DNA of 61,992 nt from Priapulus caudatus. Its lineage: Eukaryota > Priapulida > Priapulimorpha > Priapulimorphida > Priapulidae. The notes beneath the pieces were generated by a model, which made no database searches, was not told the DNA's origin, and was given only the letters and a program-made list of their open reading frames with translations. The position numbers and the translations under genes were made by a program. Location: positions 611,941-673,932 of the forward strand of contig NW_014577128.1 in the NCBI RefSeq assembly GCF_000485595.1. The letters run 5' to 3'. This document shows positions 38,212-49,667 of this stretch, piece after piece. Within the stretch, counting starts at the first letter, position 1. Each line of letters opens with the position of its first letter.

Positions 38212-38557
38212 AAAAAAAAAGAGTTTTTAGAATGTAAGCGGCTATAGTTACTAGAGCTAAGGTATGGCTGACTTCGATGACGCACATATTATATACGGTC
38301 CATTCGCTCATACGCCGTGCAATTAATACTGTTACACAGGTATAACTCGATACTTATATTATACTGTTAACAAGATTAACTGCTTATAAGTGACTGGGTT
38401 TTTTCGCATCTTGAATTAAAATATTCGTATTAATTATTAAATTTTAGCCCAAAAATGTTTAGCACTATAAATTATCTCTGAATCTTGTCACTATAGAGTA
38501 TAGTAACATGTAAAGTAATAAATAATATAAGTAAGTATTATGGTACTCATAAGGTCA

Positions 38558-38742
38558 TGCTCATAGGGTCTAAATGTCGCCAGGGTACTGGCAGGAATAC
38601 GTACCTGGTACCTGTGCGGTCTGGTATATCGGAACGTACCCTGGTCACATATTTGATATGGTAGGGTTAGGATTATGGGTTAGGGTTAGGGAGTAGGCGT
38701 AGGCGACGCCTACGACTCGTTGAAGTGGAGTAGGCGAGGTAC
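38558..38742. mobile_element. Telomere-repeat MITE, family A, left part
   Basis: GCTCATAGGGTCTAAATGTC..., a diverged palindrome, TTAGGGTTAGGGAGTAGGCG core and GAGTAGGCGAGGTAC, then an abrupt switch to the 84-bp array at 38743. The right end is missing. Confidence 0.75.
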
Positions 38743-39078
38743 GCATATGCCACACTCCAGATTAAATGCTTAATGCCACCACGTTGAAGTAGTGAGGGTG
38801 CAATTTTTGATGCGCACCTTCTGTAGGCATATGCCACACTCCAGATTAAATGCTTAATGCCACCACGTTGAAGTAGTGAGGGTGCAATTTTTGATGCGCA
38901 CCTTCTGTAGGCATATGCCACACTCCAGATTAAATGCTTAATGCCACCACGTTGAAGTAGTGAGGGTGCAATTTTTGATGCGCACCTTCTGTAGGCATAT
39001 GCCACACTCCAGATTAAATGCTTAATGCCACCACGTTGAAGTAGTGAGGGTGCAATTTTTGATGCGCACCTTCTGTAA
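38743..39078. repeat. 84-bp tandem repeat, four nearly identical copies
   Basis: Units begin GCATATGCCACACTCCAG at 38743, 38827, 38911 and 38995. The unit is 28 codons and stays open on the minus strand, but that frame looks incidental. It is an amplified piece of the retrotransposon-derived sequence that follows. Confidence 0.95.
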
Positions 39079-39460
39079 GCATGCCACGCTGAAACTGCGG
39101 CAAGCAAAATCACTTCCAGTCAAGATGCCCAGACCCGCCAGCAAACCAGCACTATATGGCGAACAGACGACGGAGACCGAGGGCACAAGGGCGATTCAAG
39201 ACCCGCCGAGGTCAGGTGAATCAGCTCAATGAAGACCATGCAGAAGATAATGGGACTGACGGCTCAGAGGACGAGTGGTGCAATAACCTCCGGTCTCAAG
39301 GAAAATGGCAAACCGTCACAAAGGTGACCCCAGCTAAGAAGATGGCGAAGTGCCGATGGTCGGCAATAATCAAGTGGCGTTTCAAATAGACACAGGTGCT
39401 TCTATAAACAGGCTGCCGTCCAAGTATGCTGACACTATAGAGCCATATACCTTACATATT
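39079..39460 (+). mobile_element. LTR-retrotransposon remnant with aspartic protease motif
   Basis: Following a gag-like basic stretch (QGKWQTVTK..., about 39295-39360), the plus strand shows FQIDTGASINRLPSKYAD in another frame; DTGAS is at 39389-39403. DTG(A)S after a hydrophobic strand is the active-site signature of retropepsins, here of a Ty3/gypsy-like element. The two parts are frame-shifted and no reverse transcriptase follows, so it is a dead fragment. Confidence 0.7.
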
Positions 39461-39474
39461 CACATACCAAAATT

Positions 39475-39910
39475 TAACAAAATCGAATGAATTTAGATGG
39501 CCATTTCCATTTTTGCCAAAAAGTGAGCGTGGCTCGAAAGTAGGTCGACTGGCGTGCTCCAAAATAGGAAGTTCAAATCTCTCTCATATAGGAGTAACAG
39601 GAGTAATAGGAGTAACAACTGTATTCAATTTAAAACATGTGGGTCAAACGGTTCTTGAGTTATCGTTGACCGTAGGCAGACACTGAAAAATGCATAGTGA
39701 AATTGCCAAAATCTACGTAATTTGCATAATTTAAAAAAAATATCAAAACCTGTGTGATATGTTTTGGGGCCAGTCCTTATTCATTCACATACTAGAAATG
39801 AGCAAAATCCGTTGAACTAGAACTGACTTATGGCCATTTCCATTTTTGCCAAAAAGTGGACGTGGCTCGAAAGTAGATCGACTGGCGTGCACCAAAATAG
39901 GACGTTCAAA
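39475..39910 (-). mobile_element. Inverted fragment of the AGCTCACC-type dispersed repeat
   Basis: GCCAAAAAGTGAGCGTGGCT and TCGAAAGTAGGTCGACTGG match, in reverse complement, the modules inside the two large elements in DUS2 introns (52402 and 53798). Two modules are present. Confidence 0.8.
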
Positions 39911-40143
39911 CCTCTTATATATATAAAGCTTCTCTATATAAGCTTATAATATAAGCTTATATATATAAAGCTTCTCTTTATATATATAACACTTTTTTCT
40001 TTTTTCCGGCCTCAGGTCCCTGTGCACAAGCATGGCAATATGTAATACTGGATATATATAAATCATACATTTGTTATATATATTCTATATTTATATATGT
40101 ATTAATGTAAACAATATATGGTGGACATGGTTAAAATGCTAAC

Positions 40144-40179
<36 letters not shown>

Positions 40180-40315
40180 TATAGCACTAGAAATTGTTAG
40201 CAACACTAAGTTTATGCTCCAGTGAAAAAATAAACTAAAGTGTGAAACTGTGTTCTAGATGAGACCATTTACATACATGAAATGTGTTTCACAGTGCTGA
40301 CATAAATTATTGAAG

Positions 40316-40321
40316 TTTATT
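40316..40321 (-). terminator. AATAAA polyadenylation signal of CCDC113
   Basis: Hexamer on the minus strand about 155 nt past the CCDC113 stop codon. Confidence 0.55.
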
Positions 40322-40476
40322 CACACCTTTCTACTCACAGACACAGTGCACACTTCTAGTGATCAGACATATTTGTTTTATCACATATACAGGTCGGATA
40401 AATATTTACACGTTGCCATTCAGTTCTACTGTGGATTGCCTTGCATTGTACTCTGCTCCTGTGAGGGTGCATATAT

Positions 40477-43400
40477 TCACAGCACCTGCACGGAACCAGA
40501 GAGTGGTTTGCTGTGCTGTTTTACAGCTACGTCAGTGGCCAATCCTGCCTTTAGTTGCTGCCAGTTCCTCTTCAGCCCTCCCAATGCCATCTGGAAAGTA
40601 AGGGCTATGCAAGCATACTGTTGACGAGAATGATTGTCCGTATATAATATACCCTCTCAATTCCTGTCTCAGGCTTTTGGTTTGGCACTAACATTTTGCC
40701 AAGTTTTTTGGCCAACAACAAACAAACGTTGTTGTCAGCGGTGAACCAACAATAGCCTGGCGACATACGGCAACCACACATAGTAACTTACCTCAGCTAT
40801 TTCCACCTTTCGCTTCCAACTCTGCACAGACTTTCGCAGTTCGTAGAGTCGAGCCTTCTCATTGACGTAGTCCAGTGTTTCCGGAACTCTGTAGTTCGAC
40901 AGCTGCTCGGTGAGACGCTGGTTAACAATATTTGCCTTCTCCTTCTCCTGCCACAACAGGAGAACACGAATTCACACTATTGCAAATAAAAATGCTATGT
41001 GTAGATGTAAAAGAAAAGCCCACACGTAATTGTGGATGTACGTATGAATGTACAATCGCGCCACAACTGTACATATGTAATTATATATATGTGTCTGCCT
41101 AATACAAGTGGTTCACATCTTAATGACGTTGCAGATCAAACTGCCTTATCTGAGTGTTTCCCACCTTTTGCACTATCGATGACTCGGAAATGATTTTCTT
41201 CAGCAGTTCATTTCTGGAGTCGATTTCAGCAGCTAAGCTTTCTGCCTCCTTCATTAGTGTTTGCAGTTTTTTCTGTAACGAATAAAGCAAGATACGAGCT
41301 GACACTTGTATAAACACATTAATAGCAAAAGACTGCGCAATTACAGTCGATGAACTGACAAATGAAAATATTTATGAATTTGAAACAAGTTTGATAACTG
41401 ATGAGATTGTAAAACCTCAACTGCAGCAGTGAAAATTGGTATTCTTACCTCCTGCATGCCCACTATCTGCCAATAACACCATATGTGAATATCCGTCACC
41501 TGCTATCTACTAATAACATTATCTTTTCTAATTATGATTAATGTTCCCTTGACCCGCTTACCGTCTAATGATAACATATTACCCTTACTGCACATATCTA
41601 TCTGATATATATATATGTCTATTTCTTCTACCATCTACTAACAACGCTGCACAATAACACTGTCCATCCATTTCTTCTAGGTTCGGTAACTCATTGTGAT
41701 GTGTGAGACTGGCCCTAATGCTTGCGTGATCACACGCACGTCCCCCACCTTATGCAGGCTGAGAATCTGCATAGTGTTGCCGGCAACCATCTTCAGCTGC
41801 AACAGCTCCTGGTTGCGTTCGTCGATCTTCTCTAGATACTGGCTGTTCTCGATCTTCAGCTGGTGGAAGTCAACCTCGTGCAACACCTCTCCCATCTCTT
41901 CTTTCTGCGCACGAACAAAAATCTCACTATACACAGTGATCTTCCCAAGACTTTAACACTAATGTTGAGGCCGTCCAGAGCTGACGCTAATTTGAGACGT
42001 CTCATCAATTCTGCGACATGCGTTAATTGCCTAATCGACATGCCTTTCATTTCCATGCAGCTGCATTTCCTTTTGACAGTCCTAACACAGTCACGCTTTG
42101 TTTCCACAGCCTGATGTATATATATCCTCGAACTGATCTGTGTATTGCAGCTGCTTGTGACACGTGTAATTAACTCCAATTAGTAATCAGGGACGAATTG
42201 CCCAATTGTCCAATATGTCTTCTGAAATTTCTTGGGGGGAACTGTGATAGGCACAGTAGGCCTACTGCCAATTATTCACAACCTATGCCTCCTACTCGCA
42301 CATAGAGAGCCATTAGTTAGTCGTCTCTCCACCCCGACTGGAGTAAAAGACTGGAATTAACTCTCTAACATAAAGCAGGAGAGCAGGTTGCAGATTTAAT
42401 TGTTTGTCGTGCTGGCTTTCATACGTTACAATACGAGTGTTACGCGTGACACAATATCGACTATTATCTTTTCTACAAAAATTTAAATGAGAATGAAATG
42501 TTGCTGTGATTCTAATCTTGGGTGGATCTACCCATAGAACGGTTTTTGTTTGTTTGTTTTTGTTTTTGACTAACATGTATGTATGCATACCATGCAGGAG
42601 GCAATTATCCTATCTTTAACTAACTTGCTTCCAAACATGAATCATCTTACCTGTTTCAACTGTAGGCGGAGTTTCCGCAATTGAACTTTCAAAGTAGAGT
42701 TCTTCAATCGTAATTTCTCTATCAAGCCATCCTGAAAGCAGATAAACAGTGAGTTACTGACACTGGCATTTGAACACCCCACACAAGCTGCTGCACTTCA
42801 TAAACCTGCTGCATTCATGCTGACCGATGTTAAGGTGATGAGGAGCAATGAGGATCCGATATGGGACAGCTACTCTGGAAGGGCCTGTGCACAAGGGAAC
42901 TCCATCAGTAGATTGCATTGCTTTCATACATCTACAATGCTACCGTGCCCTCAGTTAGAGAATAAAACAAGCTACCTGTTTACGCAGTAGTTATACACAT
43001 AAATATATTGTTTAAATGTTTCTGTTGATACAGTACACTCTTGGGTATAGCTATATGGTCAGGTGCATGTGTAAAATTTAAGGTATAACCATCTTTTATA
43101 TCAGTTGATATGGCAATGTGGTTCTCACCCGGGATTTCATCTTGTCCTCAAAATGTCGCACTATTTTTTCTGAAATGATTTTCCCACTCCTCGGATTTAC
43201 GGCACCCTTGATGATGTCTCGTTCGAACTCGTATTCGGACTTTTTCAGCTCACATGATCGCATTTCTGCCTCCTCCATGACAGCCTAGTAATGTAGGCAA
43301 AAGCAATGATTAGCGTAATTTATTTACGCTTGTGCTAACACAATACCCACGCATGTAAAGAAGCATTGGTTCTAGAACAGCAAAGCAAAACTGTTACACA

Positions 43401-46400
43401 GCTCCTCTAGTTCTTAACACTGAAACCATTTCTCTCGTTTTGTTCACTACTCACTTACTCACTTTCTTCCACACTTCGTACTTTTCTTCTGTTATGATAG
43501 TGATAACATTACATCCATCCCACAATGGTGAAGTTGTCATAGATACTTACAAATCTAGATGATCATGTAAATTATTATCCGTGCTAGCAACAATGAAACC
43601 AGAGTGCACTATAGACAAGCAATGATGCAGAATAACATTAAAGCAAGTTATTATAGCACGTGGTTAGATGTGCAAGGTCTCATAAATCTGTCTTAGCACA
43701 CTGAAATTTAATAGGTTCATTAAAATAAACTACAAACTCTACACAAACGACAAAGATAATTGTATGCGAATAAAAGCTAATCAAGCAGTTTCTACCTTGT
43801 GGTTGCTGAGGATTTTCTCTGAATCACTCTGCAGGTTCACCAGTGCTTCTCGAATCTCCTCTATCTGAGCTTGAGCAATGTCACACTTTTGCTCTGGCAA
43901 CAACTTGAGTACCTACGGGTGGATACCGACATGTGATGTACAGAAGAAAACCCTCAAGTGTAGAACCACACTATTATAGCATGATATCGTGAATAGTGTC
44001 ATGCATACACCTATCTTTCTCAATTATATCTCTCTTTCTAGTTGAGTTTCCCCATCAAAAACATACTAGGTCCAATTTACTTGCCCATATCAAACCTGGA
44101 ACTGAAAAACACAGTTCGATCCCCTATAGTCACAGGCACACATCAGCAGCACCTAGAAAGGGGTTATAATAAACAGGCCTATATATACCACTAAGGTGGT
44201 GGTAATTACCTAGCTAACAAACATAATAGTAAATACATAACTAGTATACAATGTGATTATGTTTTACTGATCTAGGAGTGATGCATAGTTTGACCAAATA
44301 ACATGTAAAATAGTCACAATCAGTGAAATACAAAAATAAAACGTGCATTAATTAAATGTGCTGATTCACAAAAAACTCTTGATTTGTATGGCATCTTTTA
44401 ATTATGATACCAATTTCTATGTTTGAAGGTTGGTATTGTAGTGTGGAATATATGGTACGTAGACAATAGACATAACAGTTGTGTAAGCGGTGGCAAGTAC
44501 GGTTTTATTATAGACACGGATGAACAGCACAAGCACAGTCCAAACAGTGTGCGCGTACTCGTTAGAGGATGCCGACGTCTCTCCCGTTGTCACCAAAACC
44601 CCTCCTTTTTAAACCGTCCGCCTCGTCGTCGCGACCTGTTTAGCCTTCAACTAATTTATGGCGCGGGTCGTGGATATAACGACCGGTCGCGGCTAACGTA
44701 AAAAGGAGCGTCGACCACCGTCGACGTTGCCAGCTTAATGATGGCCGTTTGATAAACCGCGTCGCATTCTTGTTGAAGTTAATGCGTTCGTACCATTCTG
44801 AAATGCATTCTGTCCACGCTGAATTATGTCTGCTCTTATTAAGTATGTAGCTAATGTCTTCTGGGTCTAATCGCCGGCCGTCGCTGAACATTTGCATGAG
44901 TAATGTGCCAAATGCCCCATGTCTCCATCTCCAAGCTAAAACACCGTACTACAGTATTATAGTATCACAATTTCAAGATAAATCCACAGCAAACGAAAAA
45001 AAATGCTCTTCTCACACAAATCGTATTTGTGACAAGCCTTGCAAATAAATTCTGAAAATATAACAGTTGAAATCAGTAATTACTGAGTGCACCAACAGGT
45101 AATATAGTGCACACAGCAGTGACAGTATCAGAAGTGCAGGTGGCCATCTGAGATAATAGCAGTCTAGACAATACCTCTGGCTCTACCTGCTTTCTTATTT
45201 TGCCTCGAAATTTTTCGGCAAACCGCAGGATCTAGATAGAAAACGTATATTAACGAAGACCTGATGGTTTCCTTTCCAAGGTGAGGTTTCGTCAATGCAC
45301 TAATTTCATACTTAGCTATCAATTACTTTATCAACTGAAAAGTAGGATAAAATGCAATATCACACAGCTAACATTCAGGGTTCGCAAGATAACATTTAAT
45401 GTAAGATAGGGCTAAATATATGCTGTAAAAAGGTGGATTCCTTCAAGCTAAAAGAAACATACTTTGCTAGTCATTAGCATAATTTTTATTCATATTACGA
45501 TTTATTCATACTATTTCAACTTTAAGCATGTGTATATAGAATAAATAAGATCAAATTATGCACGAAGTAAATTAAATGTTATGCTACAATTTATATAATT
45601 ATTAATGGTTGTTTTTATATTGAGTGCATTTCTAATGAGACTGAAACGAATTCATGGTAGAGAATAATTAGATAGGAGATAATATATCACCTCATAATTA
45701 TCATTACTTCAACTGTATAAAATTATAATATTCAACTTGTTTACATTCAACTGAAATTGAACACATGTCAAACACACCTTTTCTATAGAAGAAGACCTTG
45801 ACTTTGACCGCTTTCTGTTACCTCCTCGCACATCCTGCATTGATGTTGATGCTGAAGAATTTGTAAGCTGCACTGTAGTAGCTGTTGCTTTCTGCAAGTC
45901 CTTAGGATCAATACGACTGCAGAACCATTCCAACATAGCAGTCTCTTGTGCAAGGAATGCATTGCTAACTCTGAAAATGTCAAATGGGTTATAATTAGCA
46001 AATCACATTATGCAATATATCTGTACATTGTAATAAAACGATTAGAACAGCTCTTATTCTTGGTGAAATTAAAGTACTCTGAAAAACATTTTTATTATGG
46101 TTTATGTACTAGTTATTACTATTATCAAAAGTGAATAAGTACAAATGTTTTTTTTATTCACTCATGCGATTATGAATACTACTGTGTTTGAGTAAAGGAC
46201 ACATGAAAAAGGTATGCATTAGTAGTACGCCTTAGAAATAAAAATGTTTTCAGGCTACTGAACCCTTACTAATGCTCATAGAGTCTATGTCCCCCAGGGT
46301 ACTGCCGGAACGTACCCTGAGTACGGTCCGGTATACCGGAACGTACCCTGGTAACTATCTGATATGGTTAGGATTAGGGTTAGGGAGTAGGCGTAGGTGC

Positions 46401-48294
46401 TTCCTAGACTCGTTAGTGGAGTAGGCGAGGTACGGTCCGGCATATTAGATAGTACCAGGGTACGTTCCGGCAGTACCCTGGGGGACATAAACCCTCTCAG
46501 CCTTACTAATAGCAAGTTATATATCTACCATACAAACCTTACTTGCACCTGGTTAGCCTAGCTATGAGGTGGTTAACCCTACCCCCAATGCTCTGAACCA
46601 CTTTTGACAGCAGGCATCAGCTATAAGAATGAATTGGGACATTAAATAATAAATTTCCCTGCTCAAAGATGCAACAGCTATGCTAGGATGGGGGTGGAAT
46701 AAGCCTTTCATCAAAGTTTGGAGCTTGTGGTCTCATAATTAAGTAGACTCAACCAGGCCACCATGGCACCAGCGCTGCACCACGATGGATATAATAACAT
46801 ATAACCCACTGCTGTATGTCTAGGCTGGACCTTATTGGAATATCTAGACTGGACGGTGATATGGCTACACCGGTAGAGCTAGAGGCTAGCTGACCCTGAG
46901 GTTATGAGTTTATGACAATGACCTGAAAGGGGTTAATTATCATATTGTTCATTCACTGTGATTATTAACCCCATTCAGGCCATTGTCATAACCTCAGGCT
47001 CAGCCTCTACCGGTGTAGCCCCTTCGCTCTCGTTACAGGGGTACTGCCTACTGGATACCTGTGCCAGTCTAGAACTCTGTACTGTAGCCGGCTGTAGCGG
47101 GAGCAAATGGGTTAGTACAGCAGTAGAGCTAAACCGAAACCTCATAGTCCTAGTAATAGTACTATTCATAGAATGACGGAAACAACAAAAATTATAATAT
47201 TGATATTTATAATTTAATTATTATTTAGGCCCTGTTAAATTTTTATATTACTATTTTAATTTTATATTTATACTATTATTAGGTTACTACAGATTCAGAG
47301 ACTGTCTACAGTAGGCCCTACACTTACTGACTTAGTACTACTTACTTACACTTACAATGACTTACACTTAATACTATTACTAATACTAATAGTAAGTAAT
47401 AGGCCTAGGCCTACTTATTATTAATATTAATTTATTATAGGCCCTACTGCCTATTAATAATAATAATTATATAATAATAATATCATGACTATTATGAGCT
47501 ATTAACGCTCAAGGGGTCGTTGTCGTAACAGGTACTACAGATATGTACCCGAGGTACATATATGTATACACAAAGTGTACCAGAGTTGTACTACAGAAGT
47601 GTACCCTAACCCTAACACTAAACATACCTCATATAAAAATATAAACATAATACTAAACTGCAACCTAAAACTACCTCGGGTACATATCTGTAGTACCTGT
47701 TACGACAACGACCCTTCGTGCGCTATTAACATACAAAGTTTCTTCAACTAGTAGATGTAGCTGTTCGTCATCTAGTTCGCCCGCTATATCTAGTGCTTGT
47801 TCTGTTGTTATTGCACCTGTCACGNNNNNNNNNNNNNNNNNNNNNNNNNNNNNNNNNNNNNNNNNNNNNNNNNNNNNNNNNNNNNNNNNNNNNNNNNNNN
47901 NNNNNNNNNNNNNNNNNNNNNNNNNNNNNNNNNNNNNNNNNNNNNNNNNNNNNNNNNNNNNNNNNNNNNNNNNNNNNNNNNNAACCCTAACCCTAACCCT
48001 AACCCTAACTCTAACCCTAACCCTAACCCTAAACATACCTCATATAAAAATATAAACATAATACTAAACTGTAAACAACCTAAAACTATACCTCGGGTAC
48101 ATATCTGTAGTACCTGTTACGACAACGACCCTTCGTGCGCTATTAACATACAAAGTTTCTTCAACTAGTAGATGTAGCTGTTCGTCATCTAGTTCGCCCG
48201 CTATATCTAGTGCTTGTTCTGTTGTTATTGCACCTGTCACGCTTTCAGTATCCGTTACGCTAAAAATTTGACTTTGCCTTCTTGAGTTGGCCAT
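40477..48294 (-). CDS. CCDC113: Coiled-coil protein CCDC113/CFAP263, ciliary and centriolar-satellite protein; 10 exons, about 426 residues
   Basis: Exons (minus): 48294-48152, 45970-45778, 45231-45175, 43912-43796, 43284-43129, 42731-42651, 41904-41749, 41272-41165, 40947-40792 and 40590-40477 (TGA). Phases agree throughout; the third exon could instead end at 45187 (four residues shorter). Family landmarks: SEYEFERDIIKGAVNPRSGK, GEVLHEVDFHQLKIENSQ, NQELLQLKMVAGNTMQIL, LSNYRVPETLDYV and SWKRKVEIAE. Nearly the whole chain after residue 150 is predicted coiled coil. In the family it pairs with CCDC96/CFAP184 on axonemal doublets and is also a centriolar-satellite component required for cilium assembly. 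Vertebrate forms are about 377 residues; the excess is at the N-terminus and in a serine-rich stretch (KRSKSRSSSIEK). Part of exon 1 is repeated next to an assembly gap. Divergent neighbour DUS2 starts 2.6 kb away. Confidence 0.93.
44472..44930 (-). other. Unidentified open stretch inside a CCDC113 intron
   Basis: About 90 minus-strand codons (44897-44640) with a protein-like mix, including DGRRLDPEDISYILNKSRHN and a Trp/Arg-rich end. It is not in phase with any CCDC113 exon junction. GC is higher than the surroundings. It may be a fragment of a transposon gene; no family was recognised. Confidence 0.3.
46274..46501. mobile_element. Telomere-repeat MITE, family A, compact intact copy (228 bp)
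   Basis: Ends GCTCATAGAGTCTATGTCCC and ...CCCTCTCAGC, flanked by a perfect 9-bp duplication CTTACTAAT (46265-46273 and 46502-46510). The core keeps ATTAGGGTTAGGGAGTAGG, a short telomere-like run. In CCDC113 intron 1. Confidence 0.9.
46863..47020. repeat. Hairpin of two opposed SINE-like segments
   Basis: GGCTACACCGGTAGAG (46863-46878) is mirrored exactly by CTCTACCGGTGTAGCC (47005-47020), and CTGAGGTTATGA...ATGACAATG is mirrored by CATTGTCATAACCTCAG. The GGTAGAGC and GAGGTTATGAG segments resemble A- and B-box regions of a tRNA-derived SINE, but this is only a visual resemblance. Confidence 0.6.
47507..47721. mobile_element. Telomere-repeat MITE, family B (215 bp)
   Basis: Left end GCTCAAGGGGTCGTTGTCGT, right end in mirror ACGACAACGACCCTTCGTGC, flanked by a 9-bp duplication GCTATTAAC (47498-47506 and 47722-47730). 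The arms continue with AACAGGTACTACAGATATGT. The core has CCCTAACCCTAACACTAAAC. It inserted 3 nt past the GTATGT donor of (duplicated) CCDC113 exon 1. Confidence 0.88.
47735..47824 (-). pseudogene. Partial second copy of CCDC113 exon 1, cut by the gap
   Basis: Identical over its 90 bp to 48241-48152, the 3' part of the coding first exon, and followed like it by the right arm of the family B element. The upstream part is lost in N. Either an allelic copy left in the assembly or a real local duplication. Confidence 0.85.
47825..47982. other. Assembly gap (158 N)
   Basis: The gap is bordered on the right by an array of CCCTAA repeats (47983-48030). Confidence 1.
47983..48030. repeat. Telomere-like CCCTAA array at the gap edge
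   Basis: Eight tandem CCCTAA-type units (one CTCTAA variant), then the same CATACCTCATATAAAAATAT sequence as in 47620-47650. It is the core of a second copy of the family B element. Confidence 0.95.
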
Positions 48295-48903
48295 CTTGAC
48301 ACATCTGTTTCCAAAGCAACAAGGCCGATCATAACGCCATCTGTTATTAGCTTGTGCTAATGATTATTGACGCGAGATGGCGCCAGTTGCGTTCAATGTT
48401 TTGGTAAATTTTGTAACATCTGTGGCTCCTTACACACATTTCTATTTCTATGATGTAAAACTTGTTATTGCCAAGAATTTTCTTAAAATAACTCCACGTG
48501 AATATAAGAAGACATCTAGCTAGGTAATCGGTCTAAAATACTAGTTAAATGCTCAGAGTAAAGCCTAAAGTAAAGCCAAAGGTGTACACAGTACAGTCTA
48601 TGATCTCTATTTGCATGACACTGACAGTGTCAGTGTGGCTCATACTCATACTCATACTCATAGTCATACTCATAGACATAGGGTCTATGTCAATAGTCTA
48701 CTCAATAGTCTATGTCCCCACAGGCACTTGAAGCGTTTCAATAAAATATAATGCTAACTAAATACGAAATATATTTACCATCTACCAAATTCTTAATGTT
48801 TCTATAGGTAGTATACTCTCTTTCACCTATTTTTTTTGTGCTATTAATTATTATTGCCGACAGTTTCCTGTAAATTCCGTCCAAATCCTACGTGCAACCA
48901 TAT

Positions 48904-49637
48904 GGGTGTTGCTATCTCCCGGGCGTGGAGGGACAGTCACGTGATGCAGTTGACGTATACTTCAAAACTTAACAGTAACAATAACCCTAACTCCAACACT
49001 AACTGTAACACTAAATATTAGTATTAGTAATGTCACGATCATCGGTTGAACGGTGGCTTGATCCAAGCGCTTGGTTATCAAAATCCATAATCGATTTCAT
49101 CAAAAGAAAAAAAAGAAGAAATAAATGTAAAACTTGAACAAGAAAACTTGGAAAAGTGATGAGAATCAGATATATCATCGCTACTATACAAGTTATCCTT
49201 TATTAACATACATGTATTATACACACAGTAGTAAACAATGCAAAACAAACAGTAAACAGGGCGAAACAAGCACATACATGCACACACGCACATGCACACG
49301 GCGTTACGCACACGCAGGCATTCAAGACCCCTAGTAACCGATTGTAACCGATCATCGGTTACTTGGGTCCAACCGATGATCGATTACGAAATTACAACCG
49401 ATTGACAACACTACTAAATATCTATATATCGGATATCTATATATAGGGGTGTCATCCACAAAAATTAATCTATGGTGTGGGGACAGATATCATGATGCAA
49501 AAACCCTAACCCTAACCCTAACTCTAACCCTACCTTAACCTTAACCCAAACCCTAACCCTGATACTAACCCTAATCCTAACACTAGTGCTGCCACGTTGC
49601 GGTACTGTCTCTCCACGCCCGGGGGATAGCATTTCTC
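48904..49637. mobile_element. Telomere-repeat MITE, family C (734 bp)
   Basis: Ends GGGTGTTGCTATCTCCCGGG and, in mirror, CCCGGGGGATAGCATTTCTC, then CGTGGAG(G/A)GACAGT on both arms. A perfect 9-bp duplication CAACCATAT flanks it (48895-48903 and 49638-49646). Degenerate CCCTAA/CACTAA repeats lie near both ends (48978-49020 and 49502-49580). Non-coding. Confidence 0.88.
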
Positions 49638-49667
49638 CAACCATATACGCTGCAGGCGGCCTTTGCC

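Larger units (their letters stand above)
35018..40315. other. Repeat-rich region between NOL10 exon 2 and the 3' end of CCDC113
   Basis: It should contain the NOL10 first exon, promoter and intergenic DNA. Identified contents: family A MITE remnants (35233 and about 38558), a 25-bp N gap, a 22-bp degenerate repeat array, inverted LTR-derived blocks, an inverted-repeat element (37619-38211), an 84-bp tandem array, a retrotransposon protease remnant and a fragment of the AGCTCACC repeat. No exon in the minus orientation was recognised. Confidence 0.6.

Noticed and set aside
47983-48030. Chromosome end or telomere
   Set aside because: Genes and mobile elements continue on both sides, and the CCCTAA tracts sit within bounded inverted-repeat elements.
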